A stretch of 38,473 bases of DNA from Melioribacteraceae bacterium (lineage in GTDB: Bacteria; Bacteroidota; Ignavibacteria; Ignavibacteriales; Melioribacteraceae). Shown here in pieces: positions 13,903-23,720 of the stretch (the stretch's first letter is position 1; every line of letters starts with the position of its first letter). Location: the NCBI GenBank assembly GCA_027030245.1, contig JALVFE010000015.1, positions 1 to 38,473 on the forward strand, read 5' to 3'. The translations under genes were made by a program, and so were the position numbers. The notes under the pieces are model-generated. The model did no database searches and had not been told where the DNA came from. It worked only from the letters and a program-made list of their open reading frames with translations.

Positions 13903-14649
13903 TTACTTGGCTTTTGTTTGATTTGCCACCGCGTTTATGCGCTTTGCTATTGCTTCTTGGTCTCCAAGATAATAATGCTTAACCGGTTTCAGCTCTTCAT
14001 CCAACTCGTAAACCAACGGAACACCGGTGGGAATATTGAGTTTAACAATCTCTTCTTCGCTCATATTATCCAAATATTTAACCAATGCACGCAGACTGTT
14101 TCCGTGTGCGGCAATTATAACTTTCTTTCCACTTTTAACTGTAGGTACTATTGTATCGAGCCAATACGGAACGAATCTTGCAACTGTATCTTTCAAACTT
14201 TCGGTAAGCGGAATTTCTTCTTTTTTCAGACCGGCATACCGCGGATCTTTTCCCGGATAGCGTTCATCGTTTTCATCCAAAGCCGGCGGCGGCACATCGT
14301 AACTTCTTCTCCACAGCAACACTTGTTCGTCTCCGTATTTTTTAGCTGTTTCGGCTTTGTTAAGTCCTTGCAAAGCACCGTAATGTCTTTCGTTCAATCT
14401 CCAATTTTTTACATCGGGTATCCACATTAAATCCATTACATCCAATACAATGTTCAATGTTCTTATTGCCCTTTTCAATACAGATGTATAAGCAATATCA
14501 AATGTGAAGCCGCCTTCTTTTAACAGTCTTCCGGCTTCTTCTGCTTCTTGCCTTCCTTTCTCGGTTAAATCGACGTCCGTCCAGCCGGTAAACAAATTGA
14601 GTTTATTCCATTCGCTTTCCCCGTGTCGCAGTAAAACCAATTTATACAT
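13903..14649 (-). CDS. gpmA: 2,3-bisphosphoglycerate-dependent phosphoglycerate mutase
   Basis: It interconverts 3- and 2-phosphoglycerate in glycolysis and gluconeogenesis. The 248-residue length is normal for GpmA. The phosphohistidine motif [10 protein letters not shown] places the catalytic His at residue 9. The second active-site His is His182 in [14 protein letters not shown], and [14 protein letters not shown] carries the substrate-contacting Glu and Arg. GGAG about ten bases upstream supports the ATG. It stands alone on the minus strand, divergent from the cysteine peptidase gene. Confidence 0.96.
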   Translation of the reverse strand: MYKLVLLRHGESEWNKLNLFTGWTDVDLTEKGRQEAEEAGRLLKEGGFTFDIAYTSVLKRAIRTLNIVLDVMDLMWIPDVKNWRLNERHYGALQGLNKAETAKKYGDEQVLLWRRSYDVPPPALDENDERYPGKDPRYAGLKKEEIPLTESLKDTVARFVPYWLDTIVPTVKSGKKVIIAAHGNSLRALVKYLDNMSEEEIVKLNIPTGVPLVYELDEELKPVKHYYLGDQEAIAKRINAVANQTKAK

Positions 14650-14819
14650 TTCAATTCTCCTTAATTTTTTTTACGAATCCCTTTTTATTTTAACTACCAA
14701 TTTAATTAAAAATATCGTTTAACGTTGAACCGAATTCACGAAAGATACTATACAAAAATACTTAACACCATATTTTATTATTTTACGGTATTGTTTTCAC
14801 AGAAATTCCGGAGGAAGAA

Positions 14820-16055
14820 ATGAAACGGTTATTTAGAATTTTAATCATTTTTGTTTTTACTATATTATTTGCCGGACAAACATTCCCGCAAGAACGTCAT
14901 AAAGATAAAGGGGTCTTCGTAGAGAAAAAACCGGGATATTATCAAAACGTAATAATGAAAAGCATTCGGGAATTTAATAATAAAAGGCAAGAACCGAAAA
15001 AAATTTTCCGGGTTGACGTAAGTAATTACGATTTACCCAAATCCGTTGACGAATTTAAATCCGTATGGCACAACGCTCCCATTTCCCAAGGGAATACGGG
15101 AACATGTTGGTCTTTTTCCACAACGTCTTTTTTTGAATCGGAAGTTTACAGATTAACAGGCAAAAAAGTAAAGCTTTCCGAAATGTTTACGGTCTATTGG
15201 GAATATGTAGAGAAAGCAATGGAGTATGTCCGCACACGGGGAAAATCCCTTTTCGCCCAAGGTTCCGAAGCAAACGCGGTTACGCGGATTTGGAAGGAAT
15301 ACGGGATAGTTCCGGAAAGCGAATATCCGGGATTGTTACCGGGGCAGAAATTCCACGACCATTCCAAAATGTTCGGCGAAATGTATTCTTATTTAAAAAG
15401 CGTAAAGGAAACGAATGCGTGGAACGAAGAACTGGTTCTTTCCACAATAAAATCGATATTAGATAAATATATGGGCATTCCGCCGAGCGCTATTGAAATA
15501 AACAATAAATTTTATTCTCCGAAAGAATATCTCCGGGATTATCTAAAACTAAATTTGGATGATTATGTTGATATATTGTCTTACATGCAAGCGCCATATT
15601 ACGAAAAGGTTGAATACAAAGTTCCGGATAACTGGTGGCACAGCAAAGATTATGTTAATGTTCCTTTGGATGAATTTATGAACATATTGGATAACGCAAT
15701 TCGCAAAGGATTTTCTTTGGTCATAGGTGGGGACGTTTCCGAACCGGGAAGAATACCGGAAAAAGATGTGTTTGTTATTCCTTCTTTCGATATTCCGGCT
15801 GAATATATTGATGAAAACGCAAGACAATTCAGATTCGGAAACGGAACTACCACCGACGATCACGGAATTCATTTAATTGGTTATACCCAAAAAGGCAACG
15901 ATACTTGGTATCTCATCAAAGATTCGGGTTCGAGTTCGAGAGACGGACAAAATAAAGGTTACTACTTTATGCAAAAGGATTACGTAAAACTTAAAATAAT
16001 GGATTTTATGGTTCACAAAGACGCAGTTGGGGATTTGTTAAACAAAATTAAATAA
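14820..16055 (+). CDS. Exported C1-family (bleomycin hydrolase-like) cysteine peptidase
   Basis: A 411-residue papain-superfamily peptidase closest in motifs to the C1B (bleomycin hydrolase/PepC) branch. A signal peptide covers about residues 1-23 (RILIIFVFTILFAGQTFPQ), so it acts outside the cytoplasm, unlike typical PepC. Catalytic landmarks are Gln90 (oxyanion hole) and Cys96 in SQGNTGTCWSF, and His348 in DDHGIHLIGY. The third position, normally Asn in KNSWG, is Asp368 in IKDSGSS, and the Trp is absent. The central insertion (about 180-310) is long. GGAGG precedes the ATG. The Asn-to-Asp change may alter activity or mark a Bacteroidota subfamily. Aminopeptidase or endopeptidase activity cannot be told from sequence. 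Confidence 0.85.
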   Translation: MKRLFRILIIFVFTILFAGQTFPQERHKDKGVFVEKKPGYYQNVIMKSIREFNNKRQEPKKIFRVDVSNYDLPKSVDEFKSVWHNAPISQGNTGTCWSFSTTSFFESEVYRLTGKKVKLSEMFTVYWEYVEKAMEYVRTRGKSLFAQGSEANAVTRIWKEYGIVPESEYPGLLPGQKFHDHSKMFGEMYSYLKSVKETNAWNEELVLSTIKSILDKYMGIPPSAIEINNKFYSPKEYLRDYLKLNLDDYVDILSYMQAPYYEKVEYKVPDNWWHSKDYVNVPLDEFMNILDNAIRKGFSLVIGGDVSEPGRIPEKDVFVIPSFDIPAEYIDENARQFRFGNGTTTDDHGIHLIGYTQKGNDTWYLIKDSGSSSRDGQNKGYYFMQKDYVKLKIMDFMVHKDAVGDLLNKIK

Positions 16056-16188
16056 CAATGTTTAATTCTACCACCGTATGGACGGCGGTAGCAGTGAAAT
16101 TTAAAATCCCGTCTGTGTGAATCTGTGCCAAAATCTGAGTGAATCTGTGGTTTTAAAAAGAACCACAGATTTTCACAAAATAGAAACA

Positions 16189-16238
16189 GTCATCCCGTCC
16201 GCCACGGCGGATCGTTTCGGGATCTGAAATGAACTCTC
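16189..16238. repeat. CATCCCG-class dispersed repeat, copy 1
   Basis: GTCATCCCG opens the unit and TTTCGGGATCTGAAATGAAC closes it. ATCCCG pairs with CGGGAT, and an inner TCCGCC-ac-GGCGGA hairpin sits between them. Related units are at 16356, 33059 and 37862. Confidence 0.75.
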
Positions 16239-16355
16239 TTTCTACCACAAACCGAACTCGAACAGAGTGCTCACAGTTTTTCTGACCAAGACCTGAATTT
16301 GATTAACAGTTTAGTAGATGCTGAAACAAGTTCAGCATGACACAGAATAGAAACT

Positions 16356-16404
16356 GTCATTCCGTCCGCCACCGGCGGATTGTTTCGGGATCTGAAATAA
16401 ACTC
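16356..16404. repeat. CATCCCG-class dispersed repeat, copy 2
   Basis: Begins GTCATTCCG, contains TCCGCCACCGGCGGA, and ends TTTCGGGATCTGAAATAAAC. It is preceded by CACAGAATAGAAACT, which also precedes the copies at 33059 and, with small changes, 37862. Confidence 0.75.
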
Positions 16405-16636
16405 ATAATTTAAATCAGATGCTGAAATAATCCGCTTGTATGGGAAATCTCGGGTTCTAAAGAGAACCCCCTTTTTTCATCCGGCAAACGCCATCGGTGT
16501 GACACATTTTGTCATTAGGAAAATGTCATTAGACATTAGTCACTTGTCATTTGGAATTGGTCAATTGGAATTTGATGTTTGAAATTTGGGATTTGTTATT
16601 TGGAATTTCCGTTCTTGTAATTTCGTTATCCGTATA

Positions 16637-16670
16637 TAAAAAAAGCCCGGCATCCAAATGGAACCGGGCT
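16637..16670 (-). terminator. Intrinsic terminator of the TonB receptor gene
   Basis: On the minus strand AGCCCGG (16670-16664) pairs with CCGGGCT (16650-16644) and is followed by seven T. It lies 26 bases after the receptor gene stop. Confidence 0.85.
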
Positions 16671-16695
16671 ACAAATAAAAGCAATTTATCTCAAA

Positions 16696-19600
16696 TTACT
16701 CGAAGAAATAACGCAAACCGAGCTGCATTTGCCAACGTGAGAATAAACCGGGATCGTCGACAAAAGTTTCCGGTGCCGCATTTCTGAAATTAAAGATTGG
16801 TGCACCGTCCGGAATATTGTTATTCGGATCGTCATCGAATCTTGTTAATTCAAGCGGTGAAGTTGCAGCGGAATTTGCAACTTTCCTTACACCCCAATTG
16901 GAGTTAAGTAAATTCGGTAAATTCAAAATATCCAAACTTACTTGGAAAGTATGTTTCTGATTTCCCATGTTGAATGAGAAATCTTGAAGAATCTTCAGAT
17001 CGATATTGAAATACCAAGGATTTACCAATCCGAATCTTTCCGCAATTTCTCCTCTGTGTTTACTGAGATATTCATCTTGTTCGATAAATGCGTTGAAGTT
17101 ATTCCACTGTTCATCTGCAGTTACGGTATTACCGTTTGCATCCGTGTACGGGTCAAAGAATATTTCATTCTTGTTTGCCGGAATGTAAATCAAATCGTTA
17201 CCGGGCTGACCGTCTCCGTTAACATCGCCCGAATAAGTGAAAGAATATCTGTTTCCGCCGGCGCCTGCAAATCTGTTACCTTCTCCGGCTTCAACAAATA
17301 TTCCGAAACTCGTAGCAAAAGTTTCGTTCCATTCATGTCTGTAAGTTGCCGAAGCAATAATTCTGTGTCTTTGTCCGAATTCGGAATAACTTAATTCAGG
17401 TTTATTCGGATCGCCTTTAACCGGATTTCCCGACCAAAGAACGCTTGCAATTTCAGTTGATTTCATAAGGTTTTTAGCTTCCGTAAAACTGTAACCAAGC
17501 GAAAGATTCAAACCGAAATCGAATTGCTTTCTGAGTTGAGCGGTGAAGTTCATGTGATAACCTTCGTTTGAATTGTCAATCACATAAACTCCGGCGCCGC
17601 CGTCGGGATTTAATTCATGACCGTTAGCATCGGAGAAATACGGACGATGATCAATCGGTAAATATCTAACCGGTGCTTTCAAATCGGCATTTCTCACATA
17701 AATGGAATTAATGTCTTTTCCGTAAATGAATTCTAGAGTTCCCAACCAATTGTATGGTAATTTTTGGTCTATTGCCAAATTCGTCGTCCATACTTGCGGC
17801 CATTTGAAATCTTCCGTCATTGCGTTCAAATCGAAAGACTGCATCAATACTGCATCATCGGAAGTATAAATCGGGTCTTTTGCCGGATAGAGATTGGGGT
17901 TTGCGCCTGGATTGGATATTACATTTCCAACCCAAACAAACGGGATTCTACCGGTGAATATTCCCGTACCGCCGCGTAATTGAGTTGAACGGTCTCCTGT
18001 TACATCGTAATTAAATCCGATGCGCGGAGAAAATAATGGTTGAACCCCGGCCAATTTACTTTGGTCAACCGTTTCGGGTTGATCGTTTTCATCTAACAAT
18101 GTTAACGATCTCGAGAACGGATTATCGACCGGTTTTGTGAAATACATCGGCATATCGACTCTCAATCCGAGAGTAAGACTCAATCTCTCTGTTGCCAGAT
18201 ATTCATCTTGAGCATAAAACGATAATTGACCGACTTCTATTTTTTCACCTTTATACGGACCGGAACCTATCATTCCTCTGAAATTTATCGGATTGCTCGG
18301 ATCGGTTGCCGCAAAAAATTCCGCTAACGACGGGAACATACTTCCGTTCGGAATTCCGTCGCCTTCAAAATCCAAGAAATACGGTAGCATGAACAAACCG
18401 TGCCGGAAAATATTAAACGAGTTGAAGAAACTGAAATATTCAAACGTAGAACCTACCGTAAAAACATGGTTCCCGAAATAATAACTGAAGTTATCGGTCA
18501 ATTGTAAAACATCTTGATCGAGTATGTTATGGATGGAAAACGGTTCGTGTCCGAGTGTAGTATAGGTAACTCCGTTTTCAGCAATATCGATTGTAGGGAA
18601 CGGTTCGCTGAACGGATCGCGGTAATCCCTAAATCTGTTGTAACTGACGAAAAATCTGTTAGCAAAAGAAGAATAACGGCTATTAAGCTCTAACGCGAAC
18701 GAATTCAATCTGTTGTTAATTCTGTAACCTGCATTTTGGAACGGAAGACTGTTTTCATTCGGACCGCGCCCGGTGTTATTCGGACTAAGAACAAACGGAT
18801 GCGGGGGAAGTTGTCTGCGTGCATCCAACCTGTTATATCTGAACGTAAGGTTATTTTTATCGTTGATGTTCCAATCGAGTTTAATCAACAATTTTTCATT
18901 ATCAGTGGAATGAATGTAACCTTCGTATGGTCCGGTCTCGTAATTGTAAACTTCTTTCATTCTTTGTCTAATCGAATCCATAGTTTGAGCCCTTACTCTG
19001 GATTCCCCGAACACAACGTTCCCGTCGCGGTCGGCAATAAAGTTTGTACCGGGATCGTCCCTTCTTTCAATTTCACCGTTTAAGAAAAAGAACAATTTGT
19101 TTTTGATAATCGGTCCGCTTACGGAAACACCGGATTGATTAAACGAAAGAGACGGATTAGCAATCACTTGTTTACCGCTTACGGTATTACCCATCAAATT
19201 TTCGTTACGCATATAACTGTAAATGGAAGCTTTGAAATTATTGGTACCGCTTTTGGTAACCGAGTTAATGCCCGCTCCGGTAAATCCGCCTTCGCGAACA
19301 TCGAACGGAGCAACGGAAACGGTAACCTGTTCAATTGCATCGAAGGGAACGGGTTCCGCATTGGCTTGACCGCCAGGCGCAGGATCGTCCAATCCGAACG
19401 GATTGTTAAAGTAAGAACCATCGAGCGAAATATTATTGAATAACCAGTTTTTACCTGCAAAACTGAAATTACCGTCGCTTCTCGGATCGAGACGTGTCAA
19501 ATCCCTCGTACTTCTTTTAATAGTAGGCATAACCTTTACTTCGTCGGGATTAATGTAAGTTGCGGCACCGGTTCTGTTTCCGTTCAAAACTTCGTCTGCT

Positions 19601-19974
19601 TGTGCAGTAACCTGAACTTCTCCAAGTTTAACCGATGAAGATTTTAACTTAAAATCCAGACGTAACTTTTGACCTAACTTCAGATAAATATTTTTTTGAG
19701 TTTCTTTAACATAACCGACGTACGAAACTGTAACCGAATAAGGTCCGCCTATTTTCAAGTTCGGTAAGTTGTACAATCCGTTTGTTCTGGTTGAAGCTCC
19801 GTATTGAGTTCCGCTGGGTTCGTGCACGGCAATCACGTTAGCGCCCGGTAGCGGATTACCGTCGGCATCCGTAACAATACCGTTGATTGATGCCGTTGTT
19901 AAACCTTGTGCGAAAAATACGGAGAAGTAACCACCGAGAAATAAAATGGAAAGGAATAGATAGATTTTTCTCAT
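16696..19974 (-). CDS. Oar-like TonB-dependent outer-membrane receptor
   Basis: A 1092-residue outer-membrane protein. A signal peptide covers about residues 1-22 (ending FFAQG). A carboxypeptidase-regulatory-like beta-sandwich (about 27-110, SINGIVTDADGNPLPGANVI) precedes a TonB plug (about 120-245, with GEVQVTAQADEV and TGAGINSVTKSGTNNFKASI). The rest is a long barrel ending LGLRYFFE with a terminal aromatic pair. This is the architecture of Myxococcus Oar and related Bacteroidota receptors that take up peptides or serve as secretion factors; cargo is unknown. AAGGAG six bases before the ATG supports the start. Transcription ends at the hairpin 16637-16670. No SusD partner is adjacent, so it is not a classical SusCD pair. 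Confidence 0.9.
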   Translation of the reverse strand: MRKIYLFLSILFLGGYFSVFFAQGLTTASINGIVTDADGNPLPGANVIAVHEPSGTQYGASTRTNGLYNLPNLKIGGPYSVTVSYVGYVKETQKNIYLKLGQKLRLDFKLKSSSVKLGEVQVTAQADEVLNGNRTGAATYINPDEVKVMPTIKRSTRDLTRLDPRSDGNFSFAGKNWLFNNISLDGSYFNNPFGLDDPAPGGQANAEPVPFDAIEQVTVSVAPFDVREGGFTGAGINSVTKSGTNNFKASIYSYMRNENLMGNTVSGKQVIANPSLSFNQSGVSVSGPIIKNKLFFFLNGEIERRDDPGTNFIADRDGNVVFGESRVRAQTMDSIRQRMKEVYNYETGPYEGYIHSTDNEKLLIKLDWNINDKNNLTFRYNRLDARRQLPPHPFVLSPNNTGRGPNENSLPFQNAGYRINNRLNSFALELNSRYSSFANRFFVSYNRFRDYRDPFSEPFPTIDIAENGVTYTTLGHEPFSIHNILDQDVLQLTDNFSYYFGNHVFTVGSTFEYFSFFNSFNIFRHGLFMLPYFLDFEGDGIPNGSMFPSLAEFFAATDPSNPINFRGMIGSGPYKGEKIEVGQLSFYAQDEYLATERLSLTLGLRVDMPMYFTKPVDNPFSRSLTLLDENDQPETVDQSKLAGVQPLFSPRIGFNYDVTGDRSTQLRGGTGIFTGRIPFVWVGNVISNPGANPNLYPAKDPIYTSDDAVLMQSFDLNAMTEDFKWPQVWTTNLAIDQKLPYNWLGTLEFIYGKDINSIYVRNADLKAPVRYLPIDHRPYFSDANGHELNPDGGAGVYVIDNSNEGYHMNFTAQLRKQFDFGLNLSLGYSFTEAKNLMKSTEIASVLWSGNPVKGDPNKPELSYSEFGQRHRIIASATYRHEWNETFATSFGIFVEAGEGNRFAGAGGNRYSFTYSGDVNGDGQPGNDLIYIPANKNEIFFDPYTDANGNTVTADEQWNNFNAFIEQDEYLSKHRGEIAERFGLVNPWYFNIDLKILQDFSFNMGNQKHTFQVSLDILNLPNLLNSNWGVRKVANSAATSPLELTRFDDDPNNNIPDGAPIFNFRNAAPETFVDDPGLFSRWQMQLGLRYFFE

Positions 19975-20150
19975 GTGAACTCCTTAATGTTTGTTAAGTT
20001 GAAAGTGAATTATAATTTGAACTCTATTTTGGAATCCCTCGAGGAAGGAATTCAACAATTTTCATTAAAGAATTTTCAGTCTGATTTTTAATATAATAAT
20101 TTTTACCCGAAAATTTCCAATTGGAATTTCCCAAATACTTTAAAGAAAGG

Positions 20151-21269
20151 TTATTCTCGGAATAAAGATTTTTGATAAAAATTTAATAATTTACCGGTCA
20201 ATTTCTCTATTTCAAAAAGCTCAACCGCTCTTTCTCTTGCTTGAGTGCCGAGATTTTTCCTCAATTCGCCCGAAATTATCAACTTTTCAAGTTTCTTCTC
20301 TAAGTCTGCGGCATCTTTTGTCTTAAAAAATAAAGATGTTTCGCCGTCAACGGCAATATCCAAAATTCCGTTAGAATCCGAACAGACGGAAGGAACACCT
20401 ACAGCCATTGCTTCTACCAAAGCAATACCGAATGCTTCCGAATGCGAAGGAAAAACAAAAATATCCATTGCACCGAGCAAATCAACTACATCTTCTCGGT
20501 AACCGGTTAGAATTATTTTATCTTCCAAATTCAAGGAAATTATCAACTGCTTTATCTTTTTTTCATATTCCATTTCACCGCGACTTGCTTCTCCGACAAT
20601 CATAAATTTTATGTTGCCGTATTTTTTTTTCAAAACTTCGGCGGCTTGTAAAAATTCTTCGTGACCTTTACCCCAAGTAAACCGGGCTATCATTCCTACC
20701 AGAATTTCATCTTTATTTATTCCGAATTCCTTCCGGATCTGTTCACCGTTTGAATTTCCCGGACTGAATTTCCGTGTGTCAATTCCGTCGTGTAAAATTT
20801 TAATTTTTTCCTCGGGTAAAGTCGTTGTTTCCAAAAGATTATTTTTAATAACGGTACTAATCGCAAATGCGGTATTTACCCGCTTGTAAAGCGAACGGTG
20901 AAACAAATCTTTCTTTTTTATAAACGAACCTACATGTTTGGTTAAGAACAGCGGGGTTTTTAATCTTGATAAGCGCAAAGCCGGTACGAGCAACCATAAA
21001 TCTTTAGAAGCATGCGTATGTATTACATCGAAATTTTCATTTTTTAAGTACCCGGATAACTTAAATATTTCCACCGGATGAAAATATCCATTTGCTCCGG
21101 AAGTAATTGCGTGAATTCCTTTTTTCTTAGCTTCAAGATGAATCTTTGAACCGGGATAACACAAAAGTGTGACTTCTACGTTTTTTTTCTTTAATTGGAG
21201 TGCGGTAGTAACCGTGTACATTTCCATGCCGCCCCAACTGAGAGACAAACATGACTGCAGTACTTTCAT
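20151..21269 (-). CDS. GT4-family glycosyltransferase
   Basis: A 372-residue GT-B fold retaining glycosyltransferase (GT4, WbnH/RfaB-like). The N-terminal acceptor domain starts KVLQSCLSLSWGGMEMYTV with the Gly-Gly loop. The C-terminal donor domain includes ARFTWGKGHEEFL (Arg196 and Lys201) and the E-x7-E motif at Glu278 and Glu286 in SEAFGIALVEAMAVG. It transfers a sugar from a nucleotide donor to an envelope glycan or lipid at the cytoplasmic face; donor and acceptor cannot be predicted. Its ATG overlaps the stop of the SpoIID-domain gene by four bases (ATGA), implying translational coupling. Confidence 0.9.
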   Translation of the reverse strand: MKVLQSCLSLSWGGMEMYTVTTALQLKKKNVEVTLLCYPGSKIHLEAKKKGIHAITSGANGYFHPVEIFKLSGYLKNENFDVIHTHASKDLWLLVPALRLSRLKTPLFLTKHVGSFIKKKDLFHRSLYKRVNTAFAISTVIKNNLLETTTLPEEKIKILHDGIDTRKFSPGNSNGEQIRKEFGINKDEILVGMIARFTWGKGHEEFLQAAEVLKKKYGNIKFMIVGEASRGEMEYEKKIKQLIISLNLEDKIILTGYREDVVDLLGAMDIFVFPSHSEAFGIALVEAMAVGVPSVCSDSNGILDIAVDGETSLFFKTKDAADLEKKLEKLIISGELRKNLGTQARERAVELFEIEKLTGKLLNFYQKSLFRE

Positions 21270-22621
21270 TGATACAATCTTGTTATTGATGCGCCTTTGA
21301 AATAGTGAAGAAGAATTTCATCGAATTTATAACCCATGTGACTCATAACGGCAGCGCCTATTTGACAAAGACCAACGCCGTGACCCCAACCGGCTCCGGT
21401 TAAAACAAACTTTTGCGGAACGTCGTTCTGAATATCAAACTTATCTACAACAAAAGCCGAACTGTACAAATGTGAATCGGAGAGAATTTTTCTGATATAT
21501 AATTCTTTCCCCACCGTTAAAGTTTTTTTCGTCCCAACAATTTTAAGCTTTATTATTCTACCGGATTCCCCGCGTTGTACTGGAATCAAATCCAAAATTT
21601 CACCGAAATCGATACCCGATTTTGTGGAAATCAACCCGGAAATTTCTTTTTGCGTGTATTCCTTTTTCCAACGGTAGAAGTCCTTTGTTTCCTGGTCATA
21701 ATCCAATAAAACTTGCGAAAGTATTTTTTCGTCCGTGGTATTACAAAATGCGGGCGGTGAATTTCTAATCCACTTTTGAGCGTTTTCTTCAATCGTTAAA
21801 TCCAATTCGTATCCGTCGGGTTCAAACTTATAGTCGATAATTTTTGTCAAATACGGTTTAGGTTCGGGTTCCCAAACATTTTCGAACGGTTCGGTAATTC
21901 CGCCGCACGATTTCGAAAACCTAGTATCGCAAATTTTATCTTCGAAAGTTAAAACGAGTCCGCGTGTTTCTTGCACTGCATTTTGAGCATTGTGTGCAAT
22001 AAGTTTTGTAATCCCTTGATAACGTTGGCAATGATCGTCGGCGCACACATCGTAAAGCGTATGATCTTCCCTGTCGTACCATTTTATGAATTCCGTTTCT
22101 GTTTTAATCTCCGGTTTATAACTTACCCTTTGCTCCCGCAATTCCTTGCTTTTTTCCATTTGAGCCAATAACCAACTGCGCGAAATAATTGCATGGGCTT
22201 TAAGTAATTCTTTCGGACTCGTCGCACTCATTTCCGAAGATATTACACTGGTAAGATAATTCTCGACAGGCAAAATATTAACCGCGGTGATTTTATTATT
22301 CTCAATAAGAAATTTCAAATGCCCGAGAAACCTTTGATTCTCCTTTTTTTCCCAATGGAATCTTTTCCCGATTATAACGTTGCGTAGCACAAAAGAATCG
22401 GCTTCAAAATCTTCGGGTGAAAAAAGTGTGCCGCTTTCAATTTCAAACTTTTCAGATTCGCTTTCGAGTATAATTTTTCCGTTTTCGATATAAGCCTTAC
22501 ACTTGCCGTTCAATATTTTTTTGCCGTCCGAAGAAACGTAATTCCCGTAAATAACTAAATTGATTTCATCGTCGGAGAGAATTGCAACACTAACATCCGG
22601 TTCGGAGATATGTTTAACCAT
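21266..22621 (-). CDS. SpoIID/LytB-domain protein
   Basis: A 451-residue protein with the SpoIID/LytB (amidase enhancer) domain, known in Bacillus SpoIID as a peptidoglycan lytic transglycosylase acting on stem-free glycan. The core starts near residue 116 with VENYLTSVISSEMSAT, where Glu130 matches the catalytic Glu, and AHAIISRSWLL follows. The C-terminal signature GAGWGHGVGLCQIGAAVMSH lies near 408-428. A Cys/His-containing insertion (VCADDHCQRYQG) lies between. No signal peptide or lipobox is visible at the annotated N-terminus, which is odd for a peptidoglycan enzyme, and no better start is seen upstream. It overlaps the glycosyltransferase gene, suggesting joint work on a wall or surface glycan. 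Confidence 0.87.
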   Translation of the reverse strand: MVKHISEPDVSVAILSDDEINLVIYGNYVSSDGKKILNGKCKAYIENGKIILESESEKFEIESGTLFSPEDFEADSFVLRNVIIGKRFHWEKKENQRFLGHLKFLIENNKITAVNILPVENYLTSVISSEMSATSPKELLKAHAIISRSWLLAQMEKSKELREQRVSYKPEIKTETEFIKWYDREDHTLYDVCADDHCQRYQGITKLIAHNAQNAVQETRGLVLTFEDKICDTRFSKSCGGITEPFENVWEPEPKPYLTKIIDYKFEPDGYELDLTIEENAQKWIRNSPPAFCNTTDEKILSQVLLDYDQETKDFYRWKKEYTQKEISGLISTKSGIDFGEILDLIPVQRGESGRIIKLKIVGTKKTLTVGKELYIRKILSDSHLYSSAFVVDKFDIQNDVPQKFVLTGAGWGHGVGLCQIGAAVMSHMGYKFDEILLHYFKGASITRLYQ

Positions 22622-22800
22622 TTTAATCCGTATTCAAGATTATTGAGAAAATATCTTACAAATCGATTTGCAATAGAACAAAATAATTTGTTTCCCAATC
22701 TATAAAAAATTTATTCCTCTGGAAAATATCGTTGAAGATATAAATTTCTCCTTCCGCCAGGAAACAAAACAATATGCTTACGTAAACAATGAAAAAGTTT

Positions 22801-23136
22801 TTATTTCATTTTGAAATTTTTGTGGAGTTTGAACTTTCGAATAGTGTAATTGATTTTGGGATCGGGTTTATAATTTGGCATTTTTATGCTTTTCGATAAA
22901 TCGGGGATATAAAACGGCATGTTATCAAAATCCGATTTGGCAAGCTTTCCATTTTTGAATAAAAAAAGTTTTTTGGGCGGAAAATTAGGGATGTTGTGCA
23001 AATCGGGTTTGGGAAATTGGAGCTTCAAACGGTATTCGCGGGGAACCTTATTTTTATCGTTGGCAGTTTGAGCAACAGTCTCACCGGAAAAACCGAAAAG
23101 AAAAGTTAAAATTACGGCGGGTAATAAAAAATTCAT
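22801..23136 (-). CDS. Small secreted protein of unknown function
   Basis: A 111-residue protein with a signal peptide (LLPAVILTFLFGFSGETVAQ). The mature part is basic and rich in Pro, Lys and aromatic residues with repeated short motifs (FPKPDLHNIPNF, MPFYIPDLSKSIKMPNYKPD). I recognise no family. GAGG before the ATG supports the start. It sits alone between the SpoIID gene and the DUF2905 gene on the same strand. Confidence 0.6.
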   Translation of the reverse strand: MNFLLPAVILTFLFGFSGETVAQTANDKNKVPREYRLKLQFPKPDLHNIPNFPPKKLFLFKNGKLAKSDFDNMPFYIPDLSKSIKMPNYKPDPKINYTIRKFKLHKNFKMK

Positions 23137-23272
23137 GCTGACCTCAAAGTTAATATTTGTTTTTGTTTCATAATTCCAAAATGGCTTTATATGGAAATCA
23201 ACAACGGCGATATTATTAAAATTTTACATATTCGTAAAATATTTTGTTCCAATTATTCAAGATTCAACAAGA

Positions 23273-23479
23273 TTAGAAAAGCTTACGGATTAACCACATA
23301 AGGAGAGAAAGAACAACGCTGATTAAAATCATTGTTGTTATTGGAATATAAATCTTTACATTTGGCTTATCTATGATAATATCGCCCGGCAGATGCCCCA
23401 ACGGCAACTTCGAAATTACCGGCCATAGCAATCCCGCAACAATTAAAATTATTCCGCCGAAAATTAATATTTTTTGCAT
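23273..23479 (-). CDS. DUF2905 small membrane protein
   Basis: A 68-residue inner-membrane protein with two hydrophobic helices (about 4-22 and 46-65) joined by the family signature GHLPGDIIID, where a short Gly-Asp loop precedes a strand with KIYIPITT. This matches the DUF2905 family of tiny two-helix proteins of unknown function, and the length is right for the family. Confidence 0.85.
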   Translation of the reverse strand: MQKILIFGGIILIVAGLLWPVISKLPLGHLPGDIIIDKPNVKIYIPITTMILISVVLSLLMWLIRKLF

Positions 23480-23720
23480 GTGCTTAACCGATTCTTCTTT
23501 AGTAAAAATACAAAACTCAAATGAAAATTTACCAAACCTAATTAATTTTATTCAAAGTGAAATATCGAATAATCACCGGATTGGGAAACTGCGTTCCCGC
23601 TTGATTGTTTGAAATCCGGGTTTTGTGATTTGTTAATTTAATCCAGGCAATATTGAATTATTTTTGATTATATTTGTTTAATCATCACTACAAAAATGAT
23701 TAATAAAAACCGGGAAAAAA

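Larger units (their letters stand above)
16056..16630. repeat. Repeat-packed intergenic region
   Basis: No credible gene. It contains an imperfect hairpin at 16068-16091 (CTACC...GGTAG); related AACCACAGA-type repeats around 16110-16170; two CATCCCG-class repeats (listed separately); TGCTGAA-acaag-TTCAGCA at 16319-16337; a mini-hairpin ACGCC-atc-GGTGT at 16488-16500; and a low-complexity run of TTTGGAATT-like units at about 16540-16615. The same classes recur at 32.8-33.5 and 37.6-38.0 kb. Confidence 0.75.

Noticed and set aside
13900-14430. Plus-strand open frame of 176 codons opposite gpmA
   Set aside because: Antisense to a clear phosphoglycerate mutase; no ribosome-binding site or family resemblance.
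19205-19215. TTACGCATATA match to the shared upstream element
   Set aside because: It is inside the TonB receptor coding sequence, lacks the GAGCCT block at the right spacing and precedes no start codon.
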